The translations under genes and the position numbers were made by a program. Below, one piece after another: positions 1 to 8,544 of a stretch of DNA of 20,322 nt (positions are counted from its first letter, which is position 1; each line of letters begins with the position of its first letter). A model generated the notes under the pieces. It worked only from the letters and a program-made list of their open reading frames with translations. It was not told where the DNA came from and did not search any database. Origin of the DNA: a virus; IMG/VR virus record IMGVR_UViG_3300049479_000205, positions 1-20,322 of that record; one strand, 5' to 3'.

Positions 1-462
1 CAGCGACCCCACGCCGGTCATGAAGTGGTCGTAGAAGGTCGGATTCTCCACCGCGACGTGTTCGTTCAGCCACGTCTGGAGGTCGATCCCCTTCTCGGCC
101 AACCCCTGCCCGGCCTCGTCGGCGCCCATGAAGTCGATGATGCCGCCGGCCAGCGTCATCGACGCCGGGATCATCTGCGCGATGCCGTTGGCGATCCCGC
201 GCACGCCGCGCATGAAGACGTTCGGGCGGTCCACCTCGTTCGGGGCCGACTGCTCGGGCCACATGGCCTGCCGGGCAAGGTCCACGCCGCCGACGTAGGC
301 GATGTTGCTGTGGGCGGCCTGAACGGCCCACGCCGGGGGCTGCACGAGCGTCGGCTTCCCGACAACGGCCGCAGCAGCGGCCGGCTCCTGCGTAGCGGGC
401 TGCTGCTGGACCCCAGCCTGCTTCAGCGCCCAGTCGGGGGCCTTGATGAGCGGGGCTGGCAC
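1..462 (-). CDS. Large internal virion / ejection protein, N-terminal part (T7 gp16 position), cut by window edge
   Basis: The reading frame is open from a GTG at 462 to the left edge (154 codons, no stop), so only the N-terminus is seen. An SD-like GGGAGGA lies just before the GTG, and the gene starts 2 bases after the stop of the preceding gene. The first 45 residues are rich in Ala, Pro and Gln, probably flexible. Residues about 88-112 (GVRGIANGIAQMIP onward) form a mildly hydrophobic, Gly/Ala-rich stretch of the sort seen in large phage ejection proteins. No lytic transglycosylase motif is visible in this part, although T7 gp16 carries one at its N-terminus. The call rests mainly on position: it follows gp11-, gp12-, gp13-, gp14- and gp15-like genes in T7 order. 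In T7 the gp16 protein is ejected into the envelope to form a DNA channel. The rest of the protein lies outside the window. Confidence 0.7.
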   Translation of the reverse strand, partial: MPAPLIKAPDWALKQAGVQQQPATQEPAAAAAVVGKPTLVQPPAWAVQAAHSNIAYVGGVDLARQAMWPEQSAPNEVDRPNVFMRGVRGIANGIAQMIPASMTLAGGIIDFMGADEAGQGLAEKGIDLQTWLNEHVAVENPTFYDHFMTGVGSL

Positions 463-464
463 GA

Positions 465-1871
465 TCAGTCCTCCCGCCGATTTTTGTACCCGGCAACGAG
501 TCTGGCCGGAGCGCCGACTACATCGCCAAGGGCATCGCCAACGGCTTCTCCGGTCCCCTCAAGAGACGATACCACGCGGCCGAACGCGTCAAGACCTGGA
601 ATGTTCAGACCAGTCCCAGGCTTTGATTCTGGTGTCTTCACGCTTGCAGCGGCGGCCTTCCTCTCGGGCGCCCGAAGCAGCCCAGGAACATCCACGGGCG
701 GCGGAGCCATCTCGATGCCGGGGGCCGGCGGCCAGAACTGAGCCGCGCCGCCGGTCGTCTTATCGACCAGATACCCCTCGTTGGCCTCGCTGTTGTAGAC
801 CGGGACCACGCCGCTCGGGTCGGGGAAAACGCCACTGTTCAGGACGGCGTTGGACGCCGGAACCAGCCCGCGGGGGCCGCCAGCCAGCGCGCGCGCCCAC
901 TTCAGGGCGTCCGGATTCAGTTCCCAGTCTCCGATCCTGTTACGGAACCGCTGAAGCACCTCGATCTTGATCGTCGGCTCGTGAGCGCCTGCCATCAGCC
1001 GGTGGCCCATGAACTCCTCGATCTCGAGGACCATCGGCGCCTTCTGCTGGAACATCGCCTCGAAGTTCATGGAGTTGTTGTCCAGCCCCATCGAAGCCCG
1101 GAGCCATCCGGACAGGCGGTTTGAGGCCACCCCGAGGTCAGCCCCGGACATGCCTCCGTCGGCCGCAGACCGCGCCTCCAGCCGCATCTTGTTCATGTCG
1201 GCGATGCCCTGCCAGATGTCGTCGAAGACGGCCTGCACGGTCGGCTCATCGTACTCGCCGCCGTCGTGCATGTCGGCCTCGAGTTGTGACAGCACCTGAT
1301 ACGCCTTGTCGGCGTCGTACAGGCCGTCAGCGCCGCGCGTCTTCTCCAACTCGGACATGGCCATCGGCCGGATCTTGCCAGCGATGGCGTTCGTCACGAG
1401 CTTCCTGCTGCGCTCGTCGGCCGCCATCTTCTGCTCCGGCGTGACGTAGCCCCAGAGCGGGTGCTTCGTCTCGGTGTCGGGCGCGGGCGGCCCCTGCTTT
1501 CCGTCCTCGACGGCCCCGGACACCTTCTGCGGCCCGAGGTGCAGCGACTCCTCAACGTGCTTGAGCGCGCTGCCGCCCTTCCAGATGTTCCCGTAGGTCT
1601 GGTCGAAGCGCATGGCGGCCGAACGAGCCTGGTTGATCTTGGAGGGGTCCCAGTTTTCGTCGTTGATGGCCTTGTCGATCTCGCTCCACGCGGTTTCGGC
1701 CGCGCCCTGCGCGAGGCGGCTCTCGCCCGCCACCTGAAGCTGGAACTTGGCGTCCTCGAGCGCCGCCTTGCGCCGCTTCTCGGCCTCCTCAGCCCTCGCC
1801 GCTTCGTTCGCCGCGAACTGCGCCCGGCCGCGCTGGAACCCCTCGGCGAAGCTGCCCAGAATGTCTGCCAT
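465..1871 (-). CDS. Internal virion protein (T7 gp15 position)
   Basis: The product is 468 residues, shorter than T7 gp15 (about 750). It starts with MADILGSFAEGFQRG, followed by a strongly charged Ala/Glu/Arg/Lys helix (about residues 10-60) that looks like coiled coil, then a mostly helical, soluble middle. The C-terminal 90 residues are Pro/Ala/Gly-rich. No enzyme motif or membrane segment is recognised. The ATG at 1871 has GGAGGG five bases upstream. It sits between a gp14-like gene (stop 20 bases upstream) and a gp16-position gene (2-base gap), so a role as an ejected internal core protein is inferred from order rather than clear similarity. Another structural role in the tail is possible. 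Confidence 0.72.
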   Translation of the reverse strand: MADILGSFAEGFQRGRAQFAANEAARAEEAEKRRKAALEDAKFQLQVAGESRLAQGAAETAWSEIDKAINDENWDPSKINQARSAAMRFDQTYGNIWKGGSALKHVEESLHLGPQKVSGAVEDGKQGPPAPDTETKHPLWGYVTPEQKMAADERSRKLVTNAIAGKIRPMAMSELEKTRGADGLYDADKAYQVLSQLEADMHDGGEYDEPTVQAVFDDIWQGIADMNKMRLEARSAADGGMSGADLGVASNRLSGWLRASMGLDNNSMNFEAMFQQKAPMVLEIEEFMGHRLMAGAHEPTIKIEVLQRFRNRIGDWELNPDALKWARALAGGPRGLVPASNAVLNSGVFPDPSGVVPVYNSEANEGYLVDKTTGGAAQFWPPAPGIEMAPPPVDVPGLLRAPERKAAAASVKTPESKPGTGLNIPGLDAFGRVVSSLEGTGEAVGDALGDVVGAPARLVAGYKNRRED

Positions 1872-1891
1872 GACTTCCCTCCGCTTGCCGA

Positions 1892-2668
1892 CTAGTACAT
1901 CCCGGCGGGGAGACTTCTCCCGCCAGACGGCAGAGATCCGGCCGTCGTCTTCTTCTTCCCGAGGATGCTCGTGTTCAGGTACGAGTCCCTGTTCCCGATG
2001 GCCGACCCGATCCCGCCGAGGATGCGCTCGCCGAGCGACCGCTCGCCATCAGAGGACGCCGCGCTCGACGTGGACGAGTTCGTGCTGACGACCTTCGACC
2101 CCTTCAGCCGGGCGTCCCACAGGGCGTCCATCTGCTGGATGTAGTTCGTCGCCGCCTGCTGCCGGATCTGCTCCTGCGCCATCGCCGTGCTTTCGGCGGC
2201 CAACGTGGCCTCCTGGGCGGCGTTGCCGAGCGCGGTCGCCGCCCGAGCCTCCTGGATCTTGCCGCCGGTCACGGTGGCGCTGTTGGACCCGGCCCCGCGC
2301 CGAGCGGCGTTGGCGTAGCCCTGCGCCTGCGTCGTCGCCAACCCCTGCTGGATCGCCTGCGCGGCCGGCTGGTAGTTGGCGTTGAAGATCCGCTCCCGAA
2401 GCGCGGCCTGCTCCTCCGGCGTCGGCACCTTGCCGGCAGACGCCAGCCCGGCCATCGCGTTCTCGTAGGCCGCCTGCTCGGCCGGATTCCAGTCCCGAAG
2501 CTGGGTCTGCTGCGTCTGGGTGCCCGAGGCTGTCCCGGAACTGGCGCCCTTCGACCCGCCACCGCCCATGCCGCCGAGGATGTCGCCGGCCACGCCGAGG
2601 ACGGCCGTCCCCAGACCGCCTGTCGCCGCCCCGACCACGCCCTTGAAGATGCTCCCGAGCAGTCCCAT
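1892..2668 (-). CDS. Internal virion protein (T7 gp14-like)
   Basis: The product is 258 residues. The N-terminus (residues 1-38) is Gly/Ala/Val-rich and hydrophobic (MGLLGSIFKGVVGAATGG...), typical of small podovirus ejection proteins such as T7 gp14, which enters the outer membrane. Then comes a Ser/Thr/Gln linker and a long Ala/Gln/Glu helical region (about 60-185) with NPAEQAAYENAMAG and NYQPAAQAIQQGLATTQAQG, a pattern common in this class. The tail is Ser/Gly-rich and ends in GMY. The ATG at 2668 is preceded by AAGGGG with 6-base spacing, and the stop of the GNAT gene is 3 bases upstream. The N-terminal hydrophobicity, Gln/Ala-rich helices and place in the gp11-16-like order agree. Confidence 0.78.
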   Translation of the reverse strand: MGLLGSIFKGVVGAATGGLGTAVLGVAGDILGGMGGGGSKGASSGTASGTQTQQTQLRDWNPAEQAAYENAMAGLASAGKVPTPEEQAALRERIFNANYQPAAQAIQQGLATTQAQGYANAARRGAGSNSATVTGGKIQEARAATALGNAAQEATLAAESTAMAQEQIRQQAATNYIQQMDALWDARLKGSKVVSTNSSTSSAASSDGERSLGERILGGIGSAIGNRDSYLNTSILGKKKTTAGSLPSGGRSLPAGMY

Positions 2669-2671
2669 GAC

Positions 2672-3193
2672 CTACCCCTTCGCCAGACGGCCCATGATGA
2701 CCAGACCCTCTGGCTCTTTGCCGGCGAACTTGATCGCGTTCCGCTTGACGCCTTCCTTGTCGAAGCCGCAGGCGGTGAGCGCGTGAACGGTTCTCGATCT
2801 CGACTTCGGGACGTAGGCCGTCAGGCGCCGCAGCCCGCGGGCCTCGGTCAGCCTGTCGAACAGCGGGACCAGGGCATCCCGCGTCAGGTCCAGAAACGGC
2901 ACCTTGCTCTCGCTGCCGTCCGGGGCGATCCTCGCGTAGTGCTTCGACACCACCACGAGGTCCACGACGGCCTCCTCGCCATCGACGATCTCCGAGATGA
3001 TCACGTCGGCGGCCTTCTCCCCGGAGTCCGTCAGAAGCTCCAGAACGATGCAGTCGCGGCAGATCGCACGGTAGTAGTCCACCATGCGGTTCGGGTTGTC
3101 GAACACCATGCGGTGCCGGCGGGCGATCCCCAGCAGGAACTCGGCCGTGACTTCAGCGGCCGGCACACGGTTGACTGTCCACGTCGCGGTCAT
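2672..3193 (-). CDS. GNAT-fold protein (T7 gp13-like internal virion protein or acetyltransferase)
   Basis: The product is 173 residues. The C-terminal half has the layout of the GNAT acyltransferase family: a central strand around AVVDLVVVSKHY (75-86), a helix PFLDLTRDALVPLFDRLTEA (99-118), strand LRRLTAYVPK (121-130), helix SRTVHALTACGF (133-144) and the typical DKEGVKRN turn (145-152), with a last strand EGLVIMGRL (162-170). T7 gp13, at the same place in the gene order, is a small protein also assigned to this fold. The acetyl-CoA-binding Q/RxxGxG/A loop is not clearly present, so it may be structural rather than catalytic. Its ATG overlaps the stop of the preceding gene (ATGA). Confidence 0.75.
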   Translation of the reverse strand: MTATWTVNRVPAAEVTAEFLLGIARRHRMVFDNPNRMVDYYRAICRDCIVLELLTDSGEKAADVIISEIVDGEEAVVDLVVVSKHYARIAPDGSESKVPFLDLTRDALVPLFDRLTEARGLRRLTAYVPKSRSRTVHALTACGFDKEGVKRNAIKFAGKEPEGLVIMGRLAKG

Positions 3194-4881
3194 GCTCTCG
3201 GTCCCTTCACGCGGATCTCGGGCCGGTAGCCCATGATCTCAAACCCGCCGTCACTGGTCTTGCTGAACTTGAACCGCACCAGCCCGAACAGGCCGTTCAT
3301 CTCAAACCGCCTGTGGGCGCGGCCGGGAACTCCCCAGACCGCCTGCCCCCAGATGAACTTGCCCCATACAGTACCAGAACTACCGAACGATTTCACGAGG
3401 CGAGTAATGGGAATCCACTCGTCGTTCAGGTCGGTCTGGTAGTAGATGTCCACGTCCACGCCACCCTGACCGTAGAACATATCCAGCCACAGGGCGCGCT
3501 CGGCATCCGAGATGGACCCGAAGTTGATCCAGTTGGTGTAGTATTCGGTCGCCACGCTGTCGCTGATGTCCTTGTAGCCGGACCCGTGCAGCACGACACC
3601 GTTGTCGTACGAGCCACCGATGACACGCTCGGCCTGTACCGAGGTGGCCCTGATGATGGAAACGTCCATCATCTCGCACGCCGCCCCATCCCACTTCGTC
3701 CACTTCTTCGAGTTGTAGTAGTAGACGAACGCCGCGTCGTTCTTCGTATCGCCGGACAGGGGGATGAACCACACCACGCGGGCGTTGGTGATGTCGTGGT
3801 AGCAGCAGACGCGCTCGCCGGCTCCGGGGACGATGGCCCTGACTGCCGTCCCGATCTTGAACGACAGGTCGCCCTGCGCCAGATCGCCGTACTCCTGCAC
3901 CGCCGACAGGGCGCGCACGCCGTCCTCGCTCCAGAACAGCAGGTCGTTGCCGACCTTCGCCCACGCCCTGTCGGAGACGCAGCCGACCGGGAAGTCGGCG
4001 GCTACCGACCAGTCATCGGCCCCAGGGTCGCCCGTGTATATCAGCGTCCGGTGCTTCTTGAGGACGACCGTGTAGGAGAACATGTCGATCACGGCCACCA
4101 CGGCATCGCCGTCGCCGCGGCGGGCATAGTAGAACCCGCCGTCGATCAGCGGCTGGGCGACTGCACTGGCGTCGTCCATGTTGCTCCGCATGAAGTTCCA
4201 CGGGACGTTCATCTCGGAGAAGTCCACCCGGTTCGGATCGTCCGCAAATCCCCATGCGTGCATCCGCGCGCCGCGCCCGATGCCGACAAGGCGCATGTAC
4301 TTCGGCCAGTGGTTCGTCGTCCAGCCCTTGAATTCATCGCCCTCGTCGATGGGGTAGCCAGGCGTTCCGGTCCCAGGCGTCACGGTCCCCCAGGCGGCGG
4401 CAGGCATGGTGATGATGTCGCCCGTGGCCGAGGTCTGGCCCAGCGCGATCAGCGGCGCCCCGTTCGTCCTCGGCAGGTACAGGACCGACGGATGCTCGGT
4501 GCCGGATGCGTAGTACCTCGAGTTCTCGCGGCCCCACGACTTCTGGGCGGCCAGCGTGTAGGACGGGCTGGACGTACACTCGACCCACGACCATGAGCCG
4601 GGATCGGCCGTGCGGTAGACCTTGCCCCCGGCGATGCAGTAGATCCAGCCCCGCGACTGCTCGGGCTGGTCGAGCCTGATGATGGCCTCGATCTTGGTCT
4701 GGCCGGTGGGCGTCGTGAGGGCCGAGATGCCGTACCGCTTCCTGATCGATCCCTCCGGGTGGAGGTCGATGTTCACCATGTACGGGCTGTCGTTGTCGGG
4801 CAGGCCAAGCTCCGAGACGCGGACATTGAGCCCGCCGAACTGGTGGAGTTGTGGCTGTTCCGGTCTCTCGTCGTAGCCCAT
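3190..4881 (-). CDS. Tail nozzle protein (T7 gp12 / P22 gp10-like beta-propeller type)
   Basis: The product is 563 residues. It begins with a motif typical of podovirus tail-tube distal proteins: HQFGGLNVRVSELGLPDNDSP followed by VNIDLHPEGSIRKRYG (about 13-51), which corresponds to the 'GG(L/V)N...S...D.E...N...' opening seen in P22 gp10 and T7 gp12 relatives. The rest is beta-rich with repeated aromatic and Gly motifs such as VGNDLLFWSEDGVRAL, which suits a propeller-like fold. Such proteins close and extend the short tail below the gp11-like ring. The gene follows the gp11-like gene (stop 6 bases upstream) and overlaps the GNAT gene at its stop. The SD before the ATG is weak (GTAGG), suggesting translational coupling. 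Confidence 0.8.
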   Translation of the reverse strand: MGYDERPEQPQLHQFGGLNVRVSELGLPDNDSPYMVNIDLHPEGSIRKRYGISALTTPTGQTKIEAIIRLDQPEQSRGWIYCIAGGKVYRTADPGSWSWVECTSSPSYTLAAQKSWGRENSRYYASGTEHPSVLYLPRTNGAPLIALGQTSATGDIITMPAAAWGTVTPGTGTPGYPIDEGDEFKGWTTNHWPKYMRLVGIGRGARMHAWGFADDPNRVDFSEMNVPWNFMRSNMDDASAVAQPLIDGGFYYARRGDGDAVVAVIDMFSYTVVLKKHRTLIYTGDPGADDWSVAADFPVGCVSDRAWAKVGNDLLFWSEDGVRALSAVQEYGDLAQGDLSFKIGTAVRAIVPGAGERVCCYHDITNARVVWFIPLSGDTKNDAAFVYYYNSKKWTKWDGAACEMMDVSIIRATSVQAERVIGGSYDNGVVLHGSGYKDISDSVATEYYTNWINFGSISDAERALWLDMFYGQGGVDVDIYYQTDLNDEWIPITRLVKSFGSSGTVWGKFIWGQAVWGVPGRAHRRFEMNGLFGLVRFKFSKTSDGGFEIMGYRPEIRVKGPRA

Positions 4882-4887
4882 GACAAC

Positions 4888-5640
4888 CTACTCGTTGTAG
4901 TTGAGGCCGCCGTTGTAGTAGATGTCCGAGTTCTTCGACTCGCCCTTGGACGCCGCCGCCTTCGCGAGCATCCGCTGGCCGACGAGGCGGTCTGCCTCCC
5001 AGTCGCTGTACTCCAGCACCTTCTTGAAGCGCGAGAGCGCGAGGTGGTGGCAGGCGTCCCACAGGTTGCGCGGAAGGCCGAGGTAGTCGCCGTCACCAGA
5101 CAGCGCCGGAGCGTGGCGCCAGTAGTGGGCGTACAGGGTGCCCTCCAGGGCCACGAAGTCAGCGTTGGGGACGGGCATCAGAGCGATGTACCCGCTCCAG
5201 TCGGCGCACAGCAGCGGCGTGCCGAAGTTGGTTGTCTGCCCGCCGGCCTGCGCCGTGGATGACAGCCCGCCAACCCCGGACCCCGGCGGGAACAGCCGAA
5301 GCTCCGGGTACACCTCGAGCAGCTTGTCGTAGGTGACGTAGTCGATGGCGAAGTCGCGGTTGTTGCGCGAGACGAACGACGCGAGCTTGTGGTAGTCATC
5401 GGGCAACTCGTACCACATCTGCGAGGCAACCAGTTCGACCTCGAAGTGCCCGCGCCTGAACGGCCACATGGTGTCGTACCACACCTCGTCGCGGGCCGCC
5501 TCAACCGCGTGCATGGCGTTCTCGACGCGCACGGTCGGCTGGGCGAGCGTCACGACCTTCTGCTCGCCGATCTCCATGAGCAGCCGCTGGACGCTCTGGA
5601 GGTACGTCCGGTCGCCTGTGGTTGTGCCGACTACGACCAT
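4888..5640 (-). CDS. Tail adaptor protein (T7 gp11-like tail tubular protein A)
   Basis: The product is 250 residues, a little longer than T7 gp11 (about 196). Features typical of gp11/gp4-type adaptors are visible: an N-terminal helix with YLQSVQRLLMEIGE (13-26), a section with ENAMHAVEAARDEV (40-53) followed by WPFRRGHFEVEL, then YELPDDYHKLASFV (77-90), which matches the 'W.F....Y.LP.D..R' pattern of this family. The C-terminal helical part (AHYWRHAPALS..., LSRFKKVLEYSD) is also characteristic. The protein should join the portal to the nozzle. AGGAGG sits 5 bases before the ATG and includes the preceding tailspike stop TAG. The fold call is firm; the exact interaction partners are inferred. 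Confidence 0.82.
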   Translation of the reverse strand: MVVVGTTTGDRTYLQSVQRLLMEIGEQKVVTLAQPTVRVENAMHAVEAARDEVWYDTMWPFRRGHFEVELVASQMWYELPDDYHKLASFVSRNNRDFAIDYVTYDKLLEVYPELRLFPPGSGVGGLSSTAQAGGQTTNFGTPLLCADWSGYIALMPVPNADFVALEGTLYAHYWRHAPALSGDGDYLGLPRNLWDACHHLALSRFKKVLEYSDWEADRLVGQRMLAKAAASKGESKNSDIYYNGGLNYNE

Positions 5641-5649
5641 GATGGCCTC

Positions 5650-8535
5650 CTACCAGGAAAGTACGCCCGTCGTCACATTCCCGGTTCCGCTGTTATTGAC
5701 TTCCGACCCGGCGTTGGCACCCGACACGCCGTACACAATGTTGCTGTCCGACCCGGAGGCGAACGAGATTCCGTGAGATACGTTCTTCGACGTGTAGATG
5801 TCGAGGTAGTTGTACCGCGACGTGCCGGAAGCGTAGACCCCGATGCCATCGTTTCCACGCGCCCTGATGACGAAATTGTTCCTGTTGGCTCCGTTCAGGT
5901 AGACTCCGCGGCGCCCGTTGTAGCCGGCCACGATCTGACCAGAACAGTCGTCAACCTCAAGGTTGGCGCCATCGTATCCGCAACTGTCAACGGACACACT
6001 GAAGAAGCAGTTCTCAACCTTGCTTGTCTTTGCGCTGAACCCGTGGGAATCGCAGCCGACGATATCTGCATCCACCATCAGCCCGCGAAGCGAACCTGAC
6101 GAATTGATGTGGATGCCCTGACCTGTGTTGGAGTCGATGGAGTCGCATTCAGCGATTGCGGCTCCTGAGATCGTCAGATTGCGGCCGTCCATGATGTCGA
6201 TGGTATAGCCGCGCCCGCAGTCGTACACGGACTCGTTGACCATCGAAATGTTCTGGAAGCCGATGTTGGCCGCCGAATAGATATGAACGGCCGAACCAGC
6301 GATCCCCTCGTAGTGGTTCGACGCAATGGACAGGCCGCGATTGATGGCGCTATTGATGTAGAGCCCGTGGTGCGTCCCCGCCGTCCCGATGTCCTCGAAT
6401 CGGCAGTTGTATACCGTGTCGCCGTCCTTCGGGAAAATCCCGGCGAACGCGCAGTCGTGGATGTAGAGGTTCTGGAACAGGTTGTTCTCAGTCGATCCCG
6501 GCGTGTCGCTCGGTCGGACGCCGTGGTAGAAACCGTCGATCTCGACGCCGTTAACCTGTGCGTAGTTGGCGCTCGTCATCTCGATGCCGTAGCACCCAGA
6601 TGCCGCGGTGGCCTTTCCGGGGCCGACGAGCCTGCCTCCGAGAATCTTGAAGTAGTCGGCTCCAGAGACCTGAATGCACGCTCCAGTCGTTGACGACGAC
6701 AGTATCTTGGCGCCAGCCTGAAGGTCGAAAGTCACCAAGTCGCCAGTCACATCGATGTCCGTAGCGGCGTAAGTCTCGGCGTCAGGGAACAGAACTCGAC
6801 CGCCTCCTGCTGCCTCGGCTGCAACAACTGCCGCCTCAATTGCAGACGTATCGTTGGTCACACCGTCCCCAGTTGCTCCGTAGTCGCGAACGTTGTATAC
6901 GCCATTAACGCCTGCATTCTGTGCGCCCTTGAGCACTCCAGAGGCCGTGTTCCCAAACGCAGAGACGCCGGAGTTTCCTGTGTACTGGAAAACACCGTAG
7001 TATGTGTAACCGCGGCCGGCGGCATTGTCGGCCTCAAGGGCGTGGTTGTTTGACACAACGGTTCCGACGCACGAATGAAGGAGTATTCCGCTGTTATAGT
7101 AGGCCAGCGAGTCTGGCCACTGGGTGTTGTAGGTGAAGTTCCCAGTGACAAGCGAACCAGAGTCTGCGTAGGCGCAGATTCCAGACGTCGCCGAGAAGCC
7201 GACGTAGTTGTTCGAGATGAGCGACCTGCGACCCTTGTAGGTGAAGATTCCCGTCCTCGCGTACTCGATGTTGTTTCCTGTCACGGTAACACCAAGGGCC
7301 GTGTTCAGTCCGATGGCATATCCGTCCGTTCCCCACGGATTCACGGCAGTACCGCCATGAATGTTCCTGATCGTGTTTCCAGATACAACGACGCCCTTCT
7401 GGTTCGTGTTGTAGAGCTTAATGCCGATCTCGGCATTGGCAATATGGTTGTCAGTTACCGAGACGCCAATGTTGCCGCCGTGCAAGACGATGGCCGGGCC
7501 GGCCACGTTTCGGATGGTATTGCCATGAACAGAGTTGTCGATGCTCATGTAGATAAAGTTCGTCTGCGCCGTGTCTGCCGCAGTTGCTTCGTAGATCGTC
7601 CTGTACTCGCTGGCGACTTCGATCTGGATTCCGGCCGCTCCGAGAACGTCCCCGTCGGGGCAGTCCTCGATAATGTTGTGGGCGATCACATACCCTCGCC
7701 CATAGGTGTCGATTGGCGACGTCACGTTGCTGAAGAAGTTTCCAGAGATTTCAACGTGCTGCGTATTTTCTCCGCTGGCCGTGACGCCATACTCGAAGTT
7801 TTCGATGCGGTTGTCCTTGATGGCGATGCGCGTCGATCCAGAGCGCATGATGATGGCGCCGCAGTTGTTCAGATACCACGGGTCTGCCGAGTCTGCGGTC
7901 GTGTTGTCGCTGTTCCCGTCAAGCCACATTCCGCTGATCGTCACGTTGTCGATCGTGTTCCCCCAGAACATCGTCGTGTCTGAGTCGGCCTCCATGACGA
8001 TTTTTGAGCGTCTGTTGTCGCCGGCAATCGAGACGTTGTCGTACAGCGTTGCAAAGCTACTCATGCGGTACTCGCCAGCAGGGAAGAAGACGGTACCTCC
8101 TCCGGCGCTGTTTGCGGCAGACATGGCAGCCCTGATCGCAGTAACATCATCCCCAGAGTCCCCAGCCACCGCCCCATAGTCCAGCACATTGAACGTGTAC
8201 CCGGCGTCCGAGAACACGCGCACATCCTCGACTGTGTATGTCGTGATGTTCGTGCCGGCGATCACCAGATCGTAGAGGCCGGGGGCGATGTAGAAGAAGA
8301 ACCTGCCGTACCCGTCGGTGTAGGTCGGGTTCGACCTGGTCGTGCCGAGCGTAGTCGGGTACAGGTACAGCGTGGCCTTCGTGGTCGTGTTCGCCACATA
8401 GACCGTCACCGACGCCCCGCCCACGACATCGCCGCGCAGCGTCGTCACCGAGTCCTGGTAGCGATAGGCCGTGGCCCCGTGAGCCGCCGAGGCCGCGATC
8501 ATCGCCACGAGCAGGTACAGCAGGAACTTCTTCAT
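5650..8535 (-). CDS. Beta-helix tailspike / polysaccharide depolymerase with N-terminal signal peptide
   Basis: The product is 961 residues. Residues 1-20 (MKKFLLYLLVAMIAASAAHG) are a textbook Sec signal peptide: two lysines, a hydrophobic core and an A-x-G cleavage site. Residues 24-108 resemble the small beta-sandwich found at the N-terminus of many tail fibres (GGASVTVYVANTTTKATLYL, TDGYGRFFFYIAPGLYDLVI). A pectate-lyase-3-type parallel beta-helix starts at about 114 (FNVLDYGAVAGDSGDD..., GGGTVFFPAGEY), and a second one at about 546 (YNVRDYGATGDGVTNDTSAI..., GGGRVLFPDAETY). Both continue as long runs of short strands with many Asn and 'ISGN', 'VTGN', 'ISNN' turns. Such proteins cut or bind capsule, exopolysaccharide or O-antigen. 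AGGAG lies 6 bases before the ATG, so the signal peptide is very likely translated. GC content looks lower than in the flanking genes. No catalytic residues could be assigned. Confidence 0.88.
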   Translation of the reverse strand: MKKFLLYLLVAMIAASAAHGATAYRYQDSVTTLRGDVVGGASVTVYVANTTTKATLYLYPTTLGTTRSNPTYTDGYGRFFFYIAPGLYDLVIAGTNITTYTVEDVRVFSDAGYTFNVLDYGAVAGDSGDDVTAIRAAMSAANSAGGGTVFFPAGEYRMSSFATLYDNVSIAGDNRRSKIVMEADSDTTMFWGNTIDNVTISGMWLDGNSDNTTADSADPWYLNNCGAIIMRSGSTRIAIKDNRIENFEYGVTASGENTQHVEISGNFFSNVTSPIDTYGRGYVIAHNIIEDCPDGDVLGAAGIQIEVASEYRTIYEATAADTAQTNFIYMSIDNSVHGNTIRNVAGPAIVLHGGNIGVSVTDNHIANAEIGIKLYNTNQKGVVVSGNTIRNIHGGTAVNPWGTDGYAIGLNTALGVTVTGNNIEYARTGIFTYKGRRSLISNNYVGFSATSGICAYADSGSLVTGNFTYNTQWPDSLAYYNSGILLHSCVGTVVSNNHALEADNAAGRGYTYYGVFQYTGNSGVSAFGNTASGVLKGAQNAGVNGVYNVRDYGATGDGVTNDTSAIEAAVVAAEAAGGGRVLFPDAETYAATDIDVTGDLVTFDLQAGAKILSSSTTGACIQVSGADYFKILGGRLVGPGKATAASGCYGIEMTSANYAQVNGVEIDGFYHGVRPSDTPGSTENNLFQNLYIHDCAFAGIFPKDGDTVYNCRFEDIGTAGTHHGLYINSAINRGLSIASNHYEGIAGSAVHIYSAANIGFQNISMVNESVYDCGRGYTIDIMDGRNLTISGAAIAECDSIDSNTGQGIHINSSGSLRGLMVDADIVGCDSHGFSAKTSKVENCFFSVSVDSCGYDGANLEVDDCSGQIVAGYNGRRGVYLNGANRNNFVIRARGNDGIGVYASGTSRYNYLDIYTSKNVSHGISFASGSDSNIVYGVSGANAGSEVNNSGTGNVTTGVLSW

Positions 8536-8544
8536 CTCCGTCTC

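Noticed and set aside
3313-4596. 427-codon plus-strand frame opposite the tail nozzle gene
   Set aside because: No domain, no good SD, biased shadow composition; the minus-strand gene has clear family features.
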